Of a stretch of DNA of 64,000 nucleotides, positions 56,987 through 64,000 are shown piece by piece. The notes under the pieces were generated by a model, which searched no databases, was not told where the DNA came from, and worked only from the letters and a program-made list of their open reading frames with translations. Every line of letters begins with the position of its first letter. Positions within the stretch are counted from its first letter, which is position 1. Position numbers and translations under genes: made by a program. The stretch is from Alistipes sp. CAG:435 (lineage in GTDB: Bacteria; Bacteroidota; Bacteroidia; Bacteroidales; UBA932), in assembly GCA_000433355.1 (NCBI GenBank), contig FR893161.1:10098-74097 (forward strand), written 5' to 3'.

Positions 56987-57841
56987 TTAATTATTATTAT
57001 GAGCGGAGCCTGTCGAAGCGACCTTGGCCCGCAGGTTGGCCACCCTCTTGCGCAGCATCTGATTCTCCCCCGTCAGTTCCGTGATGCCGTCGTTAAGTTC
57101 CGCCAGCTGGTCATCACCCTCGAAGGAGTAGGAGTATTTCTTGTTGTAGGATCTGTAGTTGTTCAGCCCGGAAAGCATCCTGTAGATAGGATTCACATAG
57201 AACACCAGCAGGAAGAACAACAGCATCAGCACAAGCAGCAGCCCGACACCCACAGCCACAGCACCCGGAATGATGCTCCTGTAGAACCCCCTCTGGAACG
57301 TCAGGGAGTTCTTCTTCAGGTCATCGTAGATTGCCTCGTTGAGCACATCAATGTAGTGGTTCAGCCTCCTGAACTTGGGCTGAAGCCTGTCGAAGTACCA
57401 AGCCCTGGTGTCGATGAAGTCCGACAGCATCACGTCGTTCAGTTCCAGCGAAGTCAGCATGTATGCTGAATACGCATAGACAACAGAATCAGTCAGCGGG
57501 ACCATCTTGTCGGAAGTCAAGGAGTTGCGAAGCGAGTCGCAATGCCCCATGAACTCCTTCTGATGGAAGTCCGGAAGAGTGTTGACCGAGTTGTCACCGA
57601 TCAGGGCCAGAAGATCCAGATTGTACTTGTTCGTGACTTCGGACAATTTCTGCGCGACATTGACGCTCCTGATGTTGTCCGCGATGAGATCCGACACATA
57701 GTTGCTCATCCTATAGTACTCCATGATGGAGATCACACTGGAGACAAGCAGTGTCACGGCTATCGCGCTGAGGCTCAGCGTCAGCTTCATCCTCATCGTG
57801 AGCTTGAACTCCTTCATTCTGTCCGCAAGTTTCCTAAACAT
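56987..57841 (-). CDS. Two-helix membrane sensor-like protein
   Basis: A 284-residue protein. A first membrane helix (SLSAIAVTLLVSSVISI) is followed by a helical extracytoplasmic region of about 150 residues like four-helix-bundle ligand sensors, a second membrane helix (GAVAVGVGLLLVLMLLFFLL), and a coiled-coil C terminus (LNDGITELTGENQMLRKRVA). There is no kinase, methyl-accepting or cyclase domain. The last residues are encoded by a repeat copy (about 57000-57025). It lies 11 bases before trkH and may regulate it; this is inference. Confidence 0.65.
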   Translation of the reverse strand: MFRKLADRMKEFKLTMRMKLTLSLSAIAVTLLVSSVISIMEYYRMSNYVSDLIADNIRSVNVAQKLSEVTNKYNLDLLALIGDNSVNTLPDFHQKEFMGHCDSLRNSLTSDKMVPLTDSVVYAYSAYMLTSLELNDVMLSDFIDTRAWYFDRLQPKFRRLNHYIDVLNEAIYDDLKKNSLTFQRGFYRSIIPGAVAVGVGLLLVLMLLFFLLVFYVNPIYRMLSGLNNYRSYNKKYSYSFEGDDQLAELNDGITELTGENQMLRKRVANLRAKVASTGSAHNNN

Positions 57842-57864
57842 TTCCTGACTGTCTGTTTAACCTG

Positions 57865-57872
57865 CAAACTTA
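57865..57872 (-). promoter_or_regulatory. -7 promoter element of the sensor-trkH-helicase operon
   Basis: On the minus strand TAAGTTTG matches TAnnTTTG, about 24 bases before the ATG at 57841. Confidence 0.5.
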
Positions 57873-58041
57873 CACAAAAATCACGACAAAAGAAAAGTCC
57901 TGCGCCAAGCTTCTTGCCAAGCGCCTTTGCATACGGCCAAAGGAGCGCAAACAAGCAATATTGCTCCTGTCGATGGCAAAAATGATTATGACGGCAGCAT
58001 TATATGAAGAAAATGCTCCTGTTGTGATCAAAGAAGTTCTC

Positions 58042-58071
58042 GGGCAACGTTTTCGGGTTAAAACGTTGCCC
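58042..58071. terminator. Perfect 12-bp hairpin between operons
   Basis: GGGCAACGTTTT and AAAACGTTGCCC flank a 6-base loop. It lies 57 bases beyond the stop of the helicase gene. There is no clear T run, so termination is probable rather than shown. Confidence 0.5.
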
Positions 58072-58127
58072 AAGAAACACACTTAGACTTAAACCGAACG
58101 GCAGATAATCCGAATGGCAAGTAGGTT

Positions 58128-60872
58128 TCACACTTCCAGATAACCTTTCTCGAAGGCTGATGGGTAACGGAACTTTGATTCTCGGTCGGTGAATTTAACA
58201 ATCAGATAATCCTTATCAAGGGCCACAATGGTGCCGGGGCCGAGACTTTTGTGGGTGACGGCATCGCCAGGACGGATGGTCTCCCACGGCTTACGGGAAA
58301 TGGTCTCACCACCCCCAAGGGGATCTTCGACATATTCTGAGTTATTGTCCACGACTCTGTCTTTAACCGGCCCGGTCTTAGAGGTGTCGATGGCGGTGTC
58401 CCAAAGGCCGACAACGGCGCCGGTGTGTCTGTCGATGCCGGTATATTCAAGGGAAGAGTCCTCGTAGCGTTTGAACTTGTAAACGGCATCGTTCATCAGT
58501 TCGCTGTTGAAGACTCCAAGGCTTACCAACAAGCTGAAATCCTTGAGCGTTAGGCCTGTGACCTTACGAAAGAGAGCGGGTTCAAGCTGTTCGATGACAT
58601 CCCTTAGGCAATATTCCCGAAAGTCCGTGAGGTACATAAAGACAGGGATGCGGGTCGCGAATTTGATGAGCTTGTCCTGAATTTCCTTGCGCTTGCTCTT
58701 GTACTCTTTCTCTTCCTCGGAAAGTTGCCTCTTTTCCGCCACCGAAAGGCTGTCGCCTTTCTCTTTCTTGGTGTCCTTGACGTGCTCGGACTTGTTGATG
58801 ATGGTCTCGATGTCCGAATTGAGGTTGCGGAATCCCTCGATATTCATCAATGCCCTCATTGCGTCAGGGCTGTTCATCAGGCGCTGGAGCGTGGCGTTAT
58901 CCACATTGACCAGCACGGCGCTCTCCCAACGGCGGGCCAGCAAGGTCGCCGTAGTGCCGCTCATCGCCATATCCAGCACTCCCGCGGCATCGATCTCCTT
59001 CATCGACGAGCCGTCGAAAGCAAGTATGGGAAGGAACTTTATGAAATCCTCCACCTTCCTCTCCGGATTGGACTCATGGACGTTGAGTTGGCAGCTATAT
59101 TCCTGCACCTGCCTCAGCGCACGGTTGGGCGCGAAATCAAAGACATAGCAGAAAGGCTTGAGTATGATCTCCTCCCCATGTTCGTCCTTTGCCGTCCACG
59201 GGGACTGGACACGGAACGCGGCCTGGAAATATGTCTCCGGGGAAGTCGTGTTGCGTAGCATCAGTATGCCTGTCCACGGCTTGACGGTCACACCGGTGGA
59301 AAGTTTGCCGCACGAGAGCGTGATGGTTTTCGTCCGCTGTGGATCTTCCATCGCATTATAGACAGGCTCCACGGCCTGCGCTCCCATTCCGGCCTCGTTC
59401 CCGGCCGCCACAATCACCTTGTAATCATCGAAGAAACGGTTGGAGCGTTTTCTCAGGAGCACAGACATGGCCCGGCAGGCGGCTACGGAAGGCAGGAACC
59501 AATATGTGTGCTGGAGATAACTGAGCAGGCGGCTGTCGGAGAAGGGCATAGGCGGTTTCTCCTTGCCCAGTTTGAGTTCCGTCACGATGTTCTCGGTGTA
59601 GGCTCCGCGGATGAGGTCCAGCCATTTCTGGACATATTCCTCGTGCAGGAAGCGGTCGTCCTCAGCACGGAAGAACTCGTTCAGGTCGAACTCATCAAAC
59701 TCACCCCGGGAGGCAATCTCGCTGATGCTGTCTGGCAGTTGGTATGTAAGCATCACCATCTTGGGAAGCTGCGCGTAGGGGTTATGCTCTCCCTGCCACG
59801 CTTCCTTGGCGGCCTGTTCGTCCGAATATGTCCAGTTGAATATCTGCTCTTCGATAAACTCACCCGTGGAGATGGCGCGGAACGGTGTTCCGGAAAGATA
59901 GAGGTATGCACCCGTACGCAGCGGCATCAATCCTTCGTCATACATCTCGCGGGCCTCCAGCTCCCGAGCCGAGGAAGCGTCCTCGGTGAGAATCTCGCCG
60001 ACCTCTTCCGCACGGCGCAGGGCAGGATCCTTCCTGTCATAGAAGTTCTTGGCGTTCCTGCCCCACGCTCCGTAGTGATACTCGTCCAGAACTATGCAGT
60101 CCCATCCGACGGTCTGGATCCACTCGTTCGTGGCCTTGATGCCCCCGACGGAGTTCCTCCCCAGAACATCCTGAAAGGAGGCGAAGCAGATGAAAGGCCG
60201 GCGTTCGTCCACACGGTTGAACTCACGGTCATCATGCTTCTGGCAGAACTGCCAGCCTTCAAAATCCTTATGGGTCAGAAGGTCTTCTTCCCAAGCGGTC
60301 TTGACAGCAGGTTTGAAAGTGAGAATCAACAACTTCTTCCAACCCATCCTGAGAGCCAGTTGATATGCGGTGAAGGTCTTGCCGAAGCGCATCTTCGCAT
60401 TCCAAAGGAAGTGTGGGATAAGTCCCCGGTTGGACGGATCTTTCCTGAAGGCGTTGAAATATGCGGAGGTTTTCTCAACGGCTCGTTTCTGCTCAGGGCG
60501 CATCTCGAAGTCCTCGGTTCTTTCCATCATGTTGTCCTTCCCTGCCACAGCCGCCGCGATCGCCTTCTCAACTTCCCTCACACCGCAGACGCACCATTCC
60601 CCTTCAGGATTGGGAATATGATCCTTTCTGAGAATGTCTCGGACAAGTCGGTCATCAAACGTGGACCCGTCCTTGCGCATAGCCGACCGCTCCAGAACTA
60701 TCTTGAATTTCACGTGACTTGTCTGATTCTGTTCCCGCACGCGGATCTCTGCGGTGCGTGTGGTGTAGCCAACCTTAAGCCACCCCTTGTGGGCCGGATA
60801 GTCAATATGCTCGTAGGCATATATGGTCGGGGTCGCGGTGACCCTGCCGCGAAGTAGATCTTGAGCTGACAT
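58128..60872 (-). CDS. GIY-YIG (T5orf172-like)/DEAD helicase restriction protein
   Basis: A 914-residue protein. Residues about 15-105 resemble the T5orf172 branch of GIY-YIG nucleases (TIYAYEH, LKVGYTTRTAEIRV, then NPEGEWCVCG); the usual catalytic Glu position reads FDDRLV, so an Asp may replace it. A superfamily 2 helicase follows: NAKMRFGKTFTAYQ (Walker A), VLDEYHYGAWG (motif II), LYLSGTPFR (motif III) and QAAFRVQSPW (motif VI). The last 60 residues (RPGDAVTHKSLGPGTIVAL) are Tudor-like. With the two methyltransferase genes upstream it forms a restriction or defence operon; translocation and cutting are inferred. Confidence 0.75.
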   Translation of the reverse strand: MSAQDLLRGRVTATPTIYAYEHIDYPAHKGWLKVGYTTRTAEIRVREQNQTSHVKFKIVLERSAMRKDGSTFDDRLVRDILRKDHIPNPEGEWCVCGVREVEKAIAAAVAGKDNMMERTEDFEMRPEQKRAVEKTSAYFNAFRKDPSNRGLIPHFLWNAKMRFGKTFTAYQLALRMGWKKLLILTFKPAVKTAWEEDLLTHKDFEGWQFCQKHDDREFNRVDERRPFICFASFQDVLGRNSVGGIKATNEWIQTVGWDCIVLDEYHYGAWGRNAKNFYDRKDPALRRAEEVGEILTEDASSARELEAREMYDEGLMPLRTGAYLYLSGTPFRAISTGEFIEEQIFNWTYSDEQAAKEAWQGEHNPYAQLPKMVMLTYQLPDSISEIASRGEFDEFDLNEFFRAEDDRFLHEEYVQKWLDLIRGAYTENIVTELKLGKEKPPMPFSDSRLLSYLQHTYWFLPSVAACRAMSVLLRKRSNRFFDDYKVIVAAGNEAGMGAQAVEPVYNAMEDPQRTKTITLSCGKLSTGVTVKPWTGILMLRNTTSPETYFQAAFRVQSPWTAKDEHGEEIILKPFCYVFDFAPNRALRQVQEYSCQLNVHESNPERKVEDFIKFLPILAFDGSSMKEIDAAGVLDMAMSGTTATLLARRWESAVLVNVDNATLQRLMNSPDAMRALMNIEGFRNLNSDIETIINKSEHVKDTKKEKGDSLSVAEKRQLSEEEKEYKSKRKEIQDKLIKFATRIPVFMYLTDFREYCLRDVIEQLEPALFRKVTGLTLKDFSLLVSLGVFNSELMNDAVYKFKRYEDSSLEYTGIDRHTGAVVGLWDTAIDTSKTGPVKDRVVDNNSEYVEDPLGGGETISRKPWETIRPGDAVTHKSLGPGTIVALDKDYLIVKFTDRESKFRYPSAFEKGYLEV

Positions 60873-60906
60873 TTATTCAATTATATTCGTACGTCAAACA
60901 TAGATA

Positions 60907-62406
60907 CTATTCCATCGGACGGATCATAGAGTCGATGAACGTGATCTCATCATCATCAAGTCCGTACTTCTTGTACAGCATCTCATCGGTCCAAGGGTGC
61001 GAGAAGTCTTGAATAGGAACGAAGGAATATACTTGAGAAGCCGCGTGCTGTGAGGATTTCTTCAGCATTACCAAAAAACGGAATAACTTCGTCTGAATAT
61101 ATGAAACCACGTTTTCGGATTCTTTGATATTATCAAATGGTCCGATTACCACATATGTCTCAGTGCAGCAGGAACCAGGTTCGCCAATTATCGGTTTTCC
61201 CAATATTTGATGAGGATAAGTGTCTCCTGCATTATATGCAGCTGATATATAAACCTTTGGCTTATCGATCCAATCTCTATGAACGGCTATCTCATTCCGA
61301 TTTACATAAGACCTGCCCCCTCGCTCGAATAATATTACACTATCTTGCGTTTTTGTCTGAGTCCCTCTAACAAATGTGCGTAATCCAAATGGCTTTTGAG
61401 AACTGACCAAAGCATCCATTGTTTTCTCTTTGAAAGCCAAGATTTTGTGATAAACAGAAACTCCTTCCGAATATCGAATGAACACGTCACTGTCTTTCTC
61501 TTTGAGATAACGCTCTGGCTGTTCTTTCACAGATTCGCCATTATGTGTAAAGATACAGCACTTCCCCTCATTGTCCCTCTCCCATAAGAAGTAGCAGACT
61601 CCGCCCTTGATCTCCACACCAGTCCCGAAACAATCAGAGGCGTTAAGGAAGTCGTGTAGCACTCTTATGCGCTTATCCTGAATCATCGCAGACCTGAACT
61701 CATCAAGTCCACGACCGCCTCCGTACCACCGGGCTGGAATGATCATCGACAGGTATCTCGGCTTCAATCTCATAGCTTGAACGACAAAAAGATTGTAGAT
61801 AGGCATTGCGCTGGCCTGCGCTCCGCCATCGCTTAACTGGTACGGCGGATTGCCGACGATCACATCAAACTTCATATTTTCAAAGAATTGGCCTGGGGTG
61901 TCGGTGTGGATGAACATATAGGCGTACTGCTCCGCCTCCGCGCCGCGGTCATAGACGGCACGGGACGCTCCGCAGTACCTGCACTTGCCGTTCTCCCAAG
62001 TGTGGAAACGATTTGAGTAAAGAATATTCCCGCATTCTGTGCTGAACCGGGAGACACTGTATTTCCCGTCGGCGTGCATTGAGCAATAAAGCGACCGGCG
62101 GGACAGGTAGGATGTCAGTTCGGTGATGGCAATGCCAAAGACCTGATTGTGAAGAATATGATCAATACGGCTCTGGCGGTCGGGGATATTCTTTTCCAAG
62201 CCTCTGTCCAGCCGTTTGACAATCTCACGGAGGAATACTCCACTCTTGCTGAACGGATCCAGGAACTTTGTGTCAGGGCTTTGGAAAAGTTCCTGAGGAA
62301 GAAGATCAAGGATGCGGTTCGCAAGTTCCGGCGGGGTGAAGACCTCGTCGTTGCTCAGGTTCGCAAGGCAATTGAGCACATCTGGATTATAACTGTTTGT
62401 CGCCAT
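60907..62406 (-). CDS. Eco57I-type N6-adenine DNA methyltransferase
   Basis: A 499-residue methyltransferase. SAM motif I is KFLDPFSKSGVFLREI, and the catalytic motif IV is VIVGNPPYQLSDGG. An inserted zinc-like site (ECGN and CRYCGAS) sits between them. The C-terminal half (SSQKPFGLRTFVRG, YAAYNAGD-like region) resembles target-recognition parts of Eco57I-family enzymes. It should methylate adenine in a specific site. It overlaps the upstream partner by 20 bases and is followed 34 bases later by the helicase. Confidence 0.82.
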   Translation of the reverse strand: MATNSYNPDVLNCLANLSNDEVFTPPELANRILDLLPQELFQSPDTKFLDPFSKSGVFLREIVKRLDRGLEKNIPDRQSRIDHILHNQVFGIAITELTSYLSRRSLYCSMHADGKYSVSRFSTECGNILYSNRFHTWENGKCRYCGASRAVYDRGAEAEQYAYMFIHTDTPGQFFENMKFDVIVGNPPYQLSDGGAQASAMPIYNLFVVQAMRLKPRYLSMIIPARWYGGGRGLDEFRSAMIQDKRIRVLHDFLNASDCFGTGVEIKGGVCYFLWERDNEGKCCIFTHNGESVKEQPERYLKEKDSDVFIRYSEGVSVYHKILAFKEKTMDALVSSQKPFGLRTFVRGTQTKTQDSVILFERGGRSYVNRNEIAVHRDWIDKPKVYISAAYNAGDTYPHQILGKPIIGEPGSCCTETYVVIGPFDNIKESENVVSYIQTKLFRFLVMLKKSSQHAASQVYSFVPIQDFSHPWTDEMLYKKYGLDDDEITFIDSMIRPME

Positions 62407-63034
62407 AGGTTTCCGCGTTGATATTCAAGAAATGAACAGGAGCGTAGGTTTCGACAGGGATGTCCGAGAAGAGACCATCGCTTTCATATTCACCGACCAG
62501 ATAGGAGAACTCGTAGTCGCGTCGGTTGACTTTGTCGCCACCGATAAAACTCCATTCGGTGATGTGTATCCATTCATCAGGTTTGTCCGCTCGCTTGTAG
62601 GTAAGGGCATCGCCGTGGATGATGTTTTTGGAGAGGATGTAACGGACGGACTCGATGCAGGCGGCCTTGCATTTCGATTTGAACAGCTGATTGTACCGCT
62701 CCATAAAGTAATTCAGGAGTCTCTCTCGGCAGGCCGAGGCGTTGTCTTCCTGAATCTCGATGCCATAGATGCTTGAGACGGCCCAGACAGCATCGTGTTC
62801 GTACTGGAGTTGAGTGTATCGTTTGGCTGTGACACGGGTCTCGCAGATGGCGAGTTTGCGGCGAAGAATCTCGATGAGGAAGTTGCCGTCACCGCAAGCC
62901 GGCTCCAGGAAACGGGAATCGATCCGATCCGTCTCCGGCTTCACAAGGTCGAGCATCGCGTTCACTTCGCGAGGGTTCGTGAACACCTCGCCGTATGCCA
63001 ACACCCGTTCCTTGGACTTGATCTGGGTGTCCAT
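62387..63034 (-). CDS. Methyltransferase-fold partner lacking the catalytic motif
   Basis: A 215-residue protein with a clear SAM motif I (RFLEPACGDGNFLIEIL) and IYGIEIQEDNASACRERL, as in N6-adenine methyltransferases. The motif IV NPPY is absent; the corresponding place reads IIHGDALTYKRAD and then diverges. It may bind SAM or the partner without catalysis, or it may be a remnant kept for structure. It overlaps the active methyltransferase gene by 20 bases, so the two are coupled. Confidence 0.75.
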   Translation of the reverse strand: MDTQIKSKERVLAYGEVFTNPREVNAMLDLVKPETDRIDSRFLEPACGDGNFLIEILRRKLAICETRVTAKRYTQLQYEHDAVWAVSSIYGIEIQEDNASACRERLLNYFMERYNQLFKSKCKAACIESVRYILSKNIIHGDALTYKRADKPDEWIHITEWSFIGGDKVNRRDYEFSYLVGEYESDGLFSDIPVETYAPVHFLNINAETYGDKQL

Positions 63035-63076
63035 TCTGCGCTTTCGTTGGGCATTCGCGTCTTATTCGGGAAAGCG

Positions 63077-63203
63077 GTAACCTACGGCCACAAAAAAAAG
63101 CGTGAACGTTCTCCATTCACACTTCAGGGCCGTAGGTGACCGCAATGATGAATAAGTCCGTCCACGCAAAGCGCAGACATTTACCGACTTATTCGGCCAT
63201 TGC
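63077..63203. promoter_or_regulatory. Large hairpins in the leader of the restriction-modification-like operon
   Basis: GGTAACCTACGGCC (63077-63090) and GGCCGTAGGTGACC (63128-63141) pair with one mismatch around an inner GTGAA/TTCAC hairpin. A second hairpin has GCAATG and GAATAAGTC (63142-63158) pairing with GACTTATTC and CATTGC (63186-63203). Motifs like CTTATTCGG also occur near 63061 and, reversed, near 63230. These lie between the predicted promoter and the first methyltransferase start, as expected for control of a restriction system. Confidence 0.55.
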
Positions 63204-63295
63204 TTAGAAATTTCCTACGTTTCTGAAGTACCGAATAAATAGCAAATGCTAGTTATTTATCTAATACAATACCCCATTTTTGAGATATTGCGCCG

Positions 63296-63303
63296 CAAAT
63301 TTA
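63296..63303 (-). promoter_or_regulatory. -7 promoter element of the restriction-modification-like operon
   Basis: On the minus strand TAAATTTG matches TAnnTTTG. It predicts a leader of about 250 bases holding the hairpins. The -33 match is weak. Confidence 0.45.
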
Positions 63304-63436
63304 AGAATTTTCGCAGAGATAACCGCAAGAAATCCAAGAGTGTGAAATAAAAAAATATTGAAAAGTCATCCCTTGCCAATCCAAAAATTTCCTTACATTT
63401 TGCAATGTTAAACTTTATTTGGAAAAAGGAAAGTAA

Positions 63437-63472
63437 AAGCAAGCATCTTTTCCCTAAAAGGGATGCTTGCTT
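63437..63472. terminator. Hairpin with flanking T runs
   Basis: AAGCAAGCATC (63437-63447) and GATGCTTGCTT (63462-63472) pair around a loop with CCC/GGG, followed by TTTGCTTT; the minus strand also has a T run. It may end transcripts in either direction. No gene is visible from 63473 to 64000 apart from repeat copy B. Confidence 0.6.
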
Positions 63473-63490
63473 TTTGCTTTGGGAATTATA

Positions 63491-63866
63491 TCGGAGTTGA
63501 CTAACATTTGGCTTATAGTACTGATGCTTAAACAATCACGGTTAGTTGACGCTCCTGCGCAATGATCTGTATGTCAGGAGCTTGATTTCCATCTTAGTCA
63601 TACAATAAGACAGGGTGTGGCAGAAGATTCCAGGCTTATGCTTCGGGTGAAAAAGTGGCTTTCCTTCCCGGCACCAATCAGGAATGTTACCTCACGCCGA
63701 TTTCATCGTGAATTTACGAAACGCTTTCAGCCCAAAGCCTGATAGAAGCGTCTTGAGGGCACATTGACGTGAAAATCTTGTATTCCGAGTTTCGGGTTTT
63801 TCAGCCCGATCAGACCTCTGTGGGCATAGGAACATTATGTGGCTGAAAGCATTTTGTAAAATCTTG
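63491..63866. repeat. Diverged long repeat, copy B
   Basis: Counterpart of 35083-35364. It has the same two conserved blocks, but about 100-130 extra bases lie between them. A minus-strand frame crosses it (63692-63985), but the reading frame is not kept in copy A. The sequence GTAAAATCTTGACTGT at its end also occurs at 29612-29627 next to pcrA. Confidence 0.7.
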
Positions 63867-64000
63867 ACTGTCCGCAAGTGGCTTTTGCGGGACGATACTG
63901 ATTCCGTACATTTCCTGTCTTGCAAAACAATTGGAGACCATTCTTCCAGGTATGAAAAACTATGCGCACCTGAAACATCAACCATCTGATTACTATCGAC

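Noticed and set aside
58042..58071. Perfect hairpin as part of a small gene on the minus strand (57870-58082)
   Set aside because: The frame has no homology and runs through the hairpin; terminator or spacer is the simpler reading.
63257..63535. Minus-strand frame of 92 codons upstream of the R-M-like operon
   Set aside because: It crosses a hairpin with T runs and a predicted promoter; composition is that of AT-rich spacer.
63692..63985. Minus-strand frame of 97 codons across repeat copy B
   Set aside because: Copy A has stops and frameshifts in the same frame, so the repeat does not conserve a protein.

Overview
The window reads as chromosomal DNA from a Bacteroidota bacterium, most likely order Bacteroidales. 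The evidence is the many promoters of the Bacteroidota type (TTTG or TTG, about 19 bases, then TAnnTTTG), a complete Na+-translocating NADH:quinone reductase operon, a fimbrillin/DUF5119/DUF3575 fimbrial locus, type B ribosomal protein L31, several secreted S9 dipeptidyl peptidases and SGNH esterases, and GC-rich coding with AT-rich gaps. Genus cannot be fixed from the sequence alone.

Layout. 1-5.5 kb: plus-strand cluster of heterodisulfide-reductase-like subunits (HdrC, HdrB, HdrA, a second small HdrC, and a membrane HdrDE/NarI-type protein), a probable quinone-linked electron-transfer complex. 5.7-8.7 kb: small membrane proteins, an SGNH hydrolase, an Smr-domain protein and a conserved hypothetical. 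8.8-9.1 kb: two tRNA-Lys genes. 9.1-12.6 kb: glycosyltransferase, mannose-1-phosphate guanylyltransferase, aquaporin, L31. 12.8-16.7 kb: tRNA-Glu, CE2-like esterase, small protein, DPP-IV-like peptidase. 16.7-22.7 kb: surface operon of a DUF4493/DUF6359-like lipoprotein, an OmpA-family protein and a 1184-residue collagen-like lipoprotein. 23-29.5 kb: hypothetical gene and nqrABCDEF. 29.6-32.2 kb: UvrD/PcrA helicase. 32.3-35 kb: a TerD-fold protein of the MXAN_6230/SCO0854 type whose leader carries a tRNA-like RNA. 35.5-36.5 kb: truncated DUF1643 gene, SRP RNA, cdd. 36.7-47.8 kb: mnmA, BaiN/YhiN flavoprotein, tRNA-Thr, GNAT-like protein, phosphoglucomutase, THUMP-like methyltransferase, a secreted hypothetical, and a second S9 peptidase. 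47.8-49.1 kb: AAA/DUF4143 ATPase with three phased operators. 49.3-53.1 kb: fimbrial operon. 53.1-53.9 kb: repeat island. 53.9-57.9 kb: operon of a sensor-like membrane protein, TrkH and a RecD-like helicase. 58.1-63.3 kb: restriction-modification-like operon of two N6-methyltransferase-type proteins and a GIY-YIG/helicase protein. 63.3-64 kb: no convincing gene; it holds a hairpin and the second copy of a repeat also present at 35.1-35.4 kb.

Most notable signals: (i) a promoter-driven, heavily structured leader containing a 92-nt tRNA-like element directly upstream of the TerD-like gene, a candidate undescribed RNA-protein locus; (ii) the hexamer GAATAT/ATATTC present at about 185 sites by hand count, several-fold above chance, in all reading frames and often overlapping start codons; (iii) palindromic repeats (core CTTCGACAAGCTCAGTG-like) inserted in frame in at least five conserved genes; (iv) three 19-bp palindromes at exact 32-bp spacing in front of the AAA ATPase; (v) a tandem duplication of the TrkH selectivity-filter loop; (vi) a methyltransferase pair in which one partner has a SAM-binding motif but no visible catalytic motif. 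All family calls are by eye from motifs and remembered family features; no database search was run.
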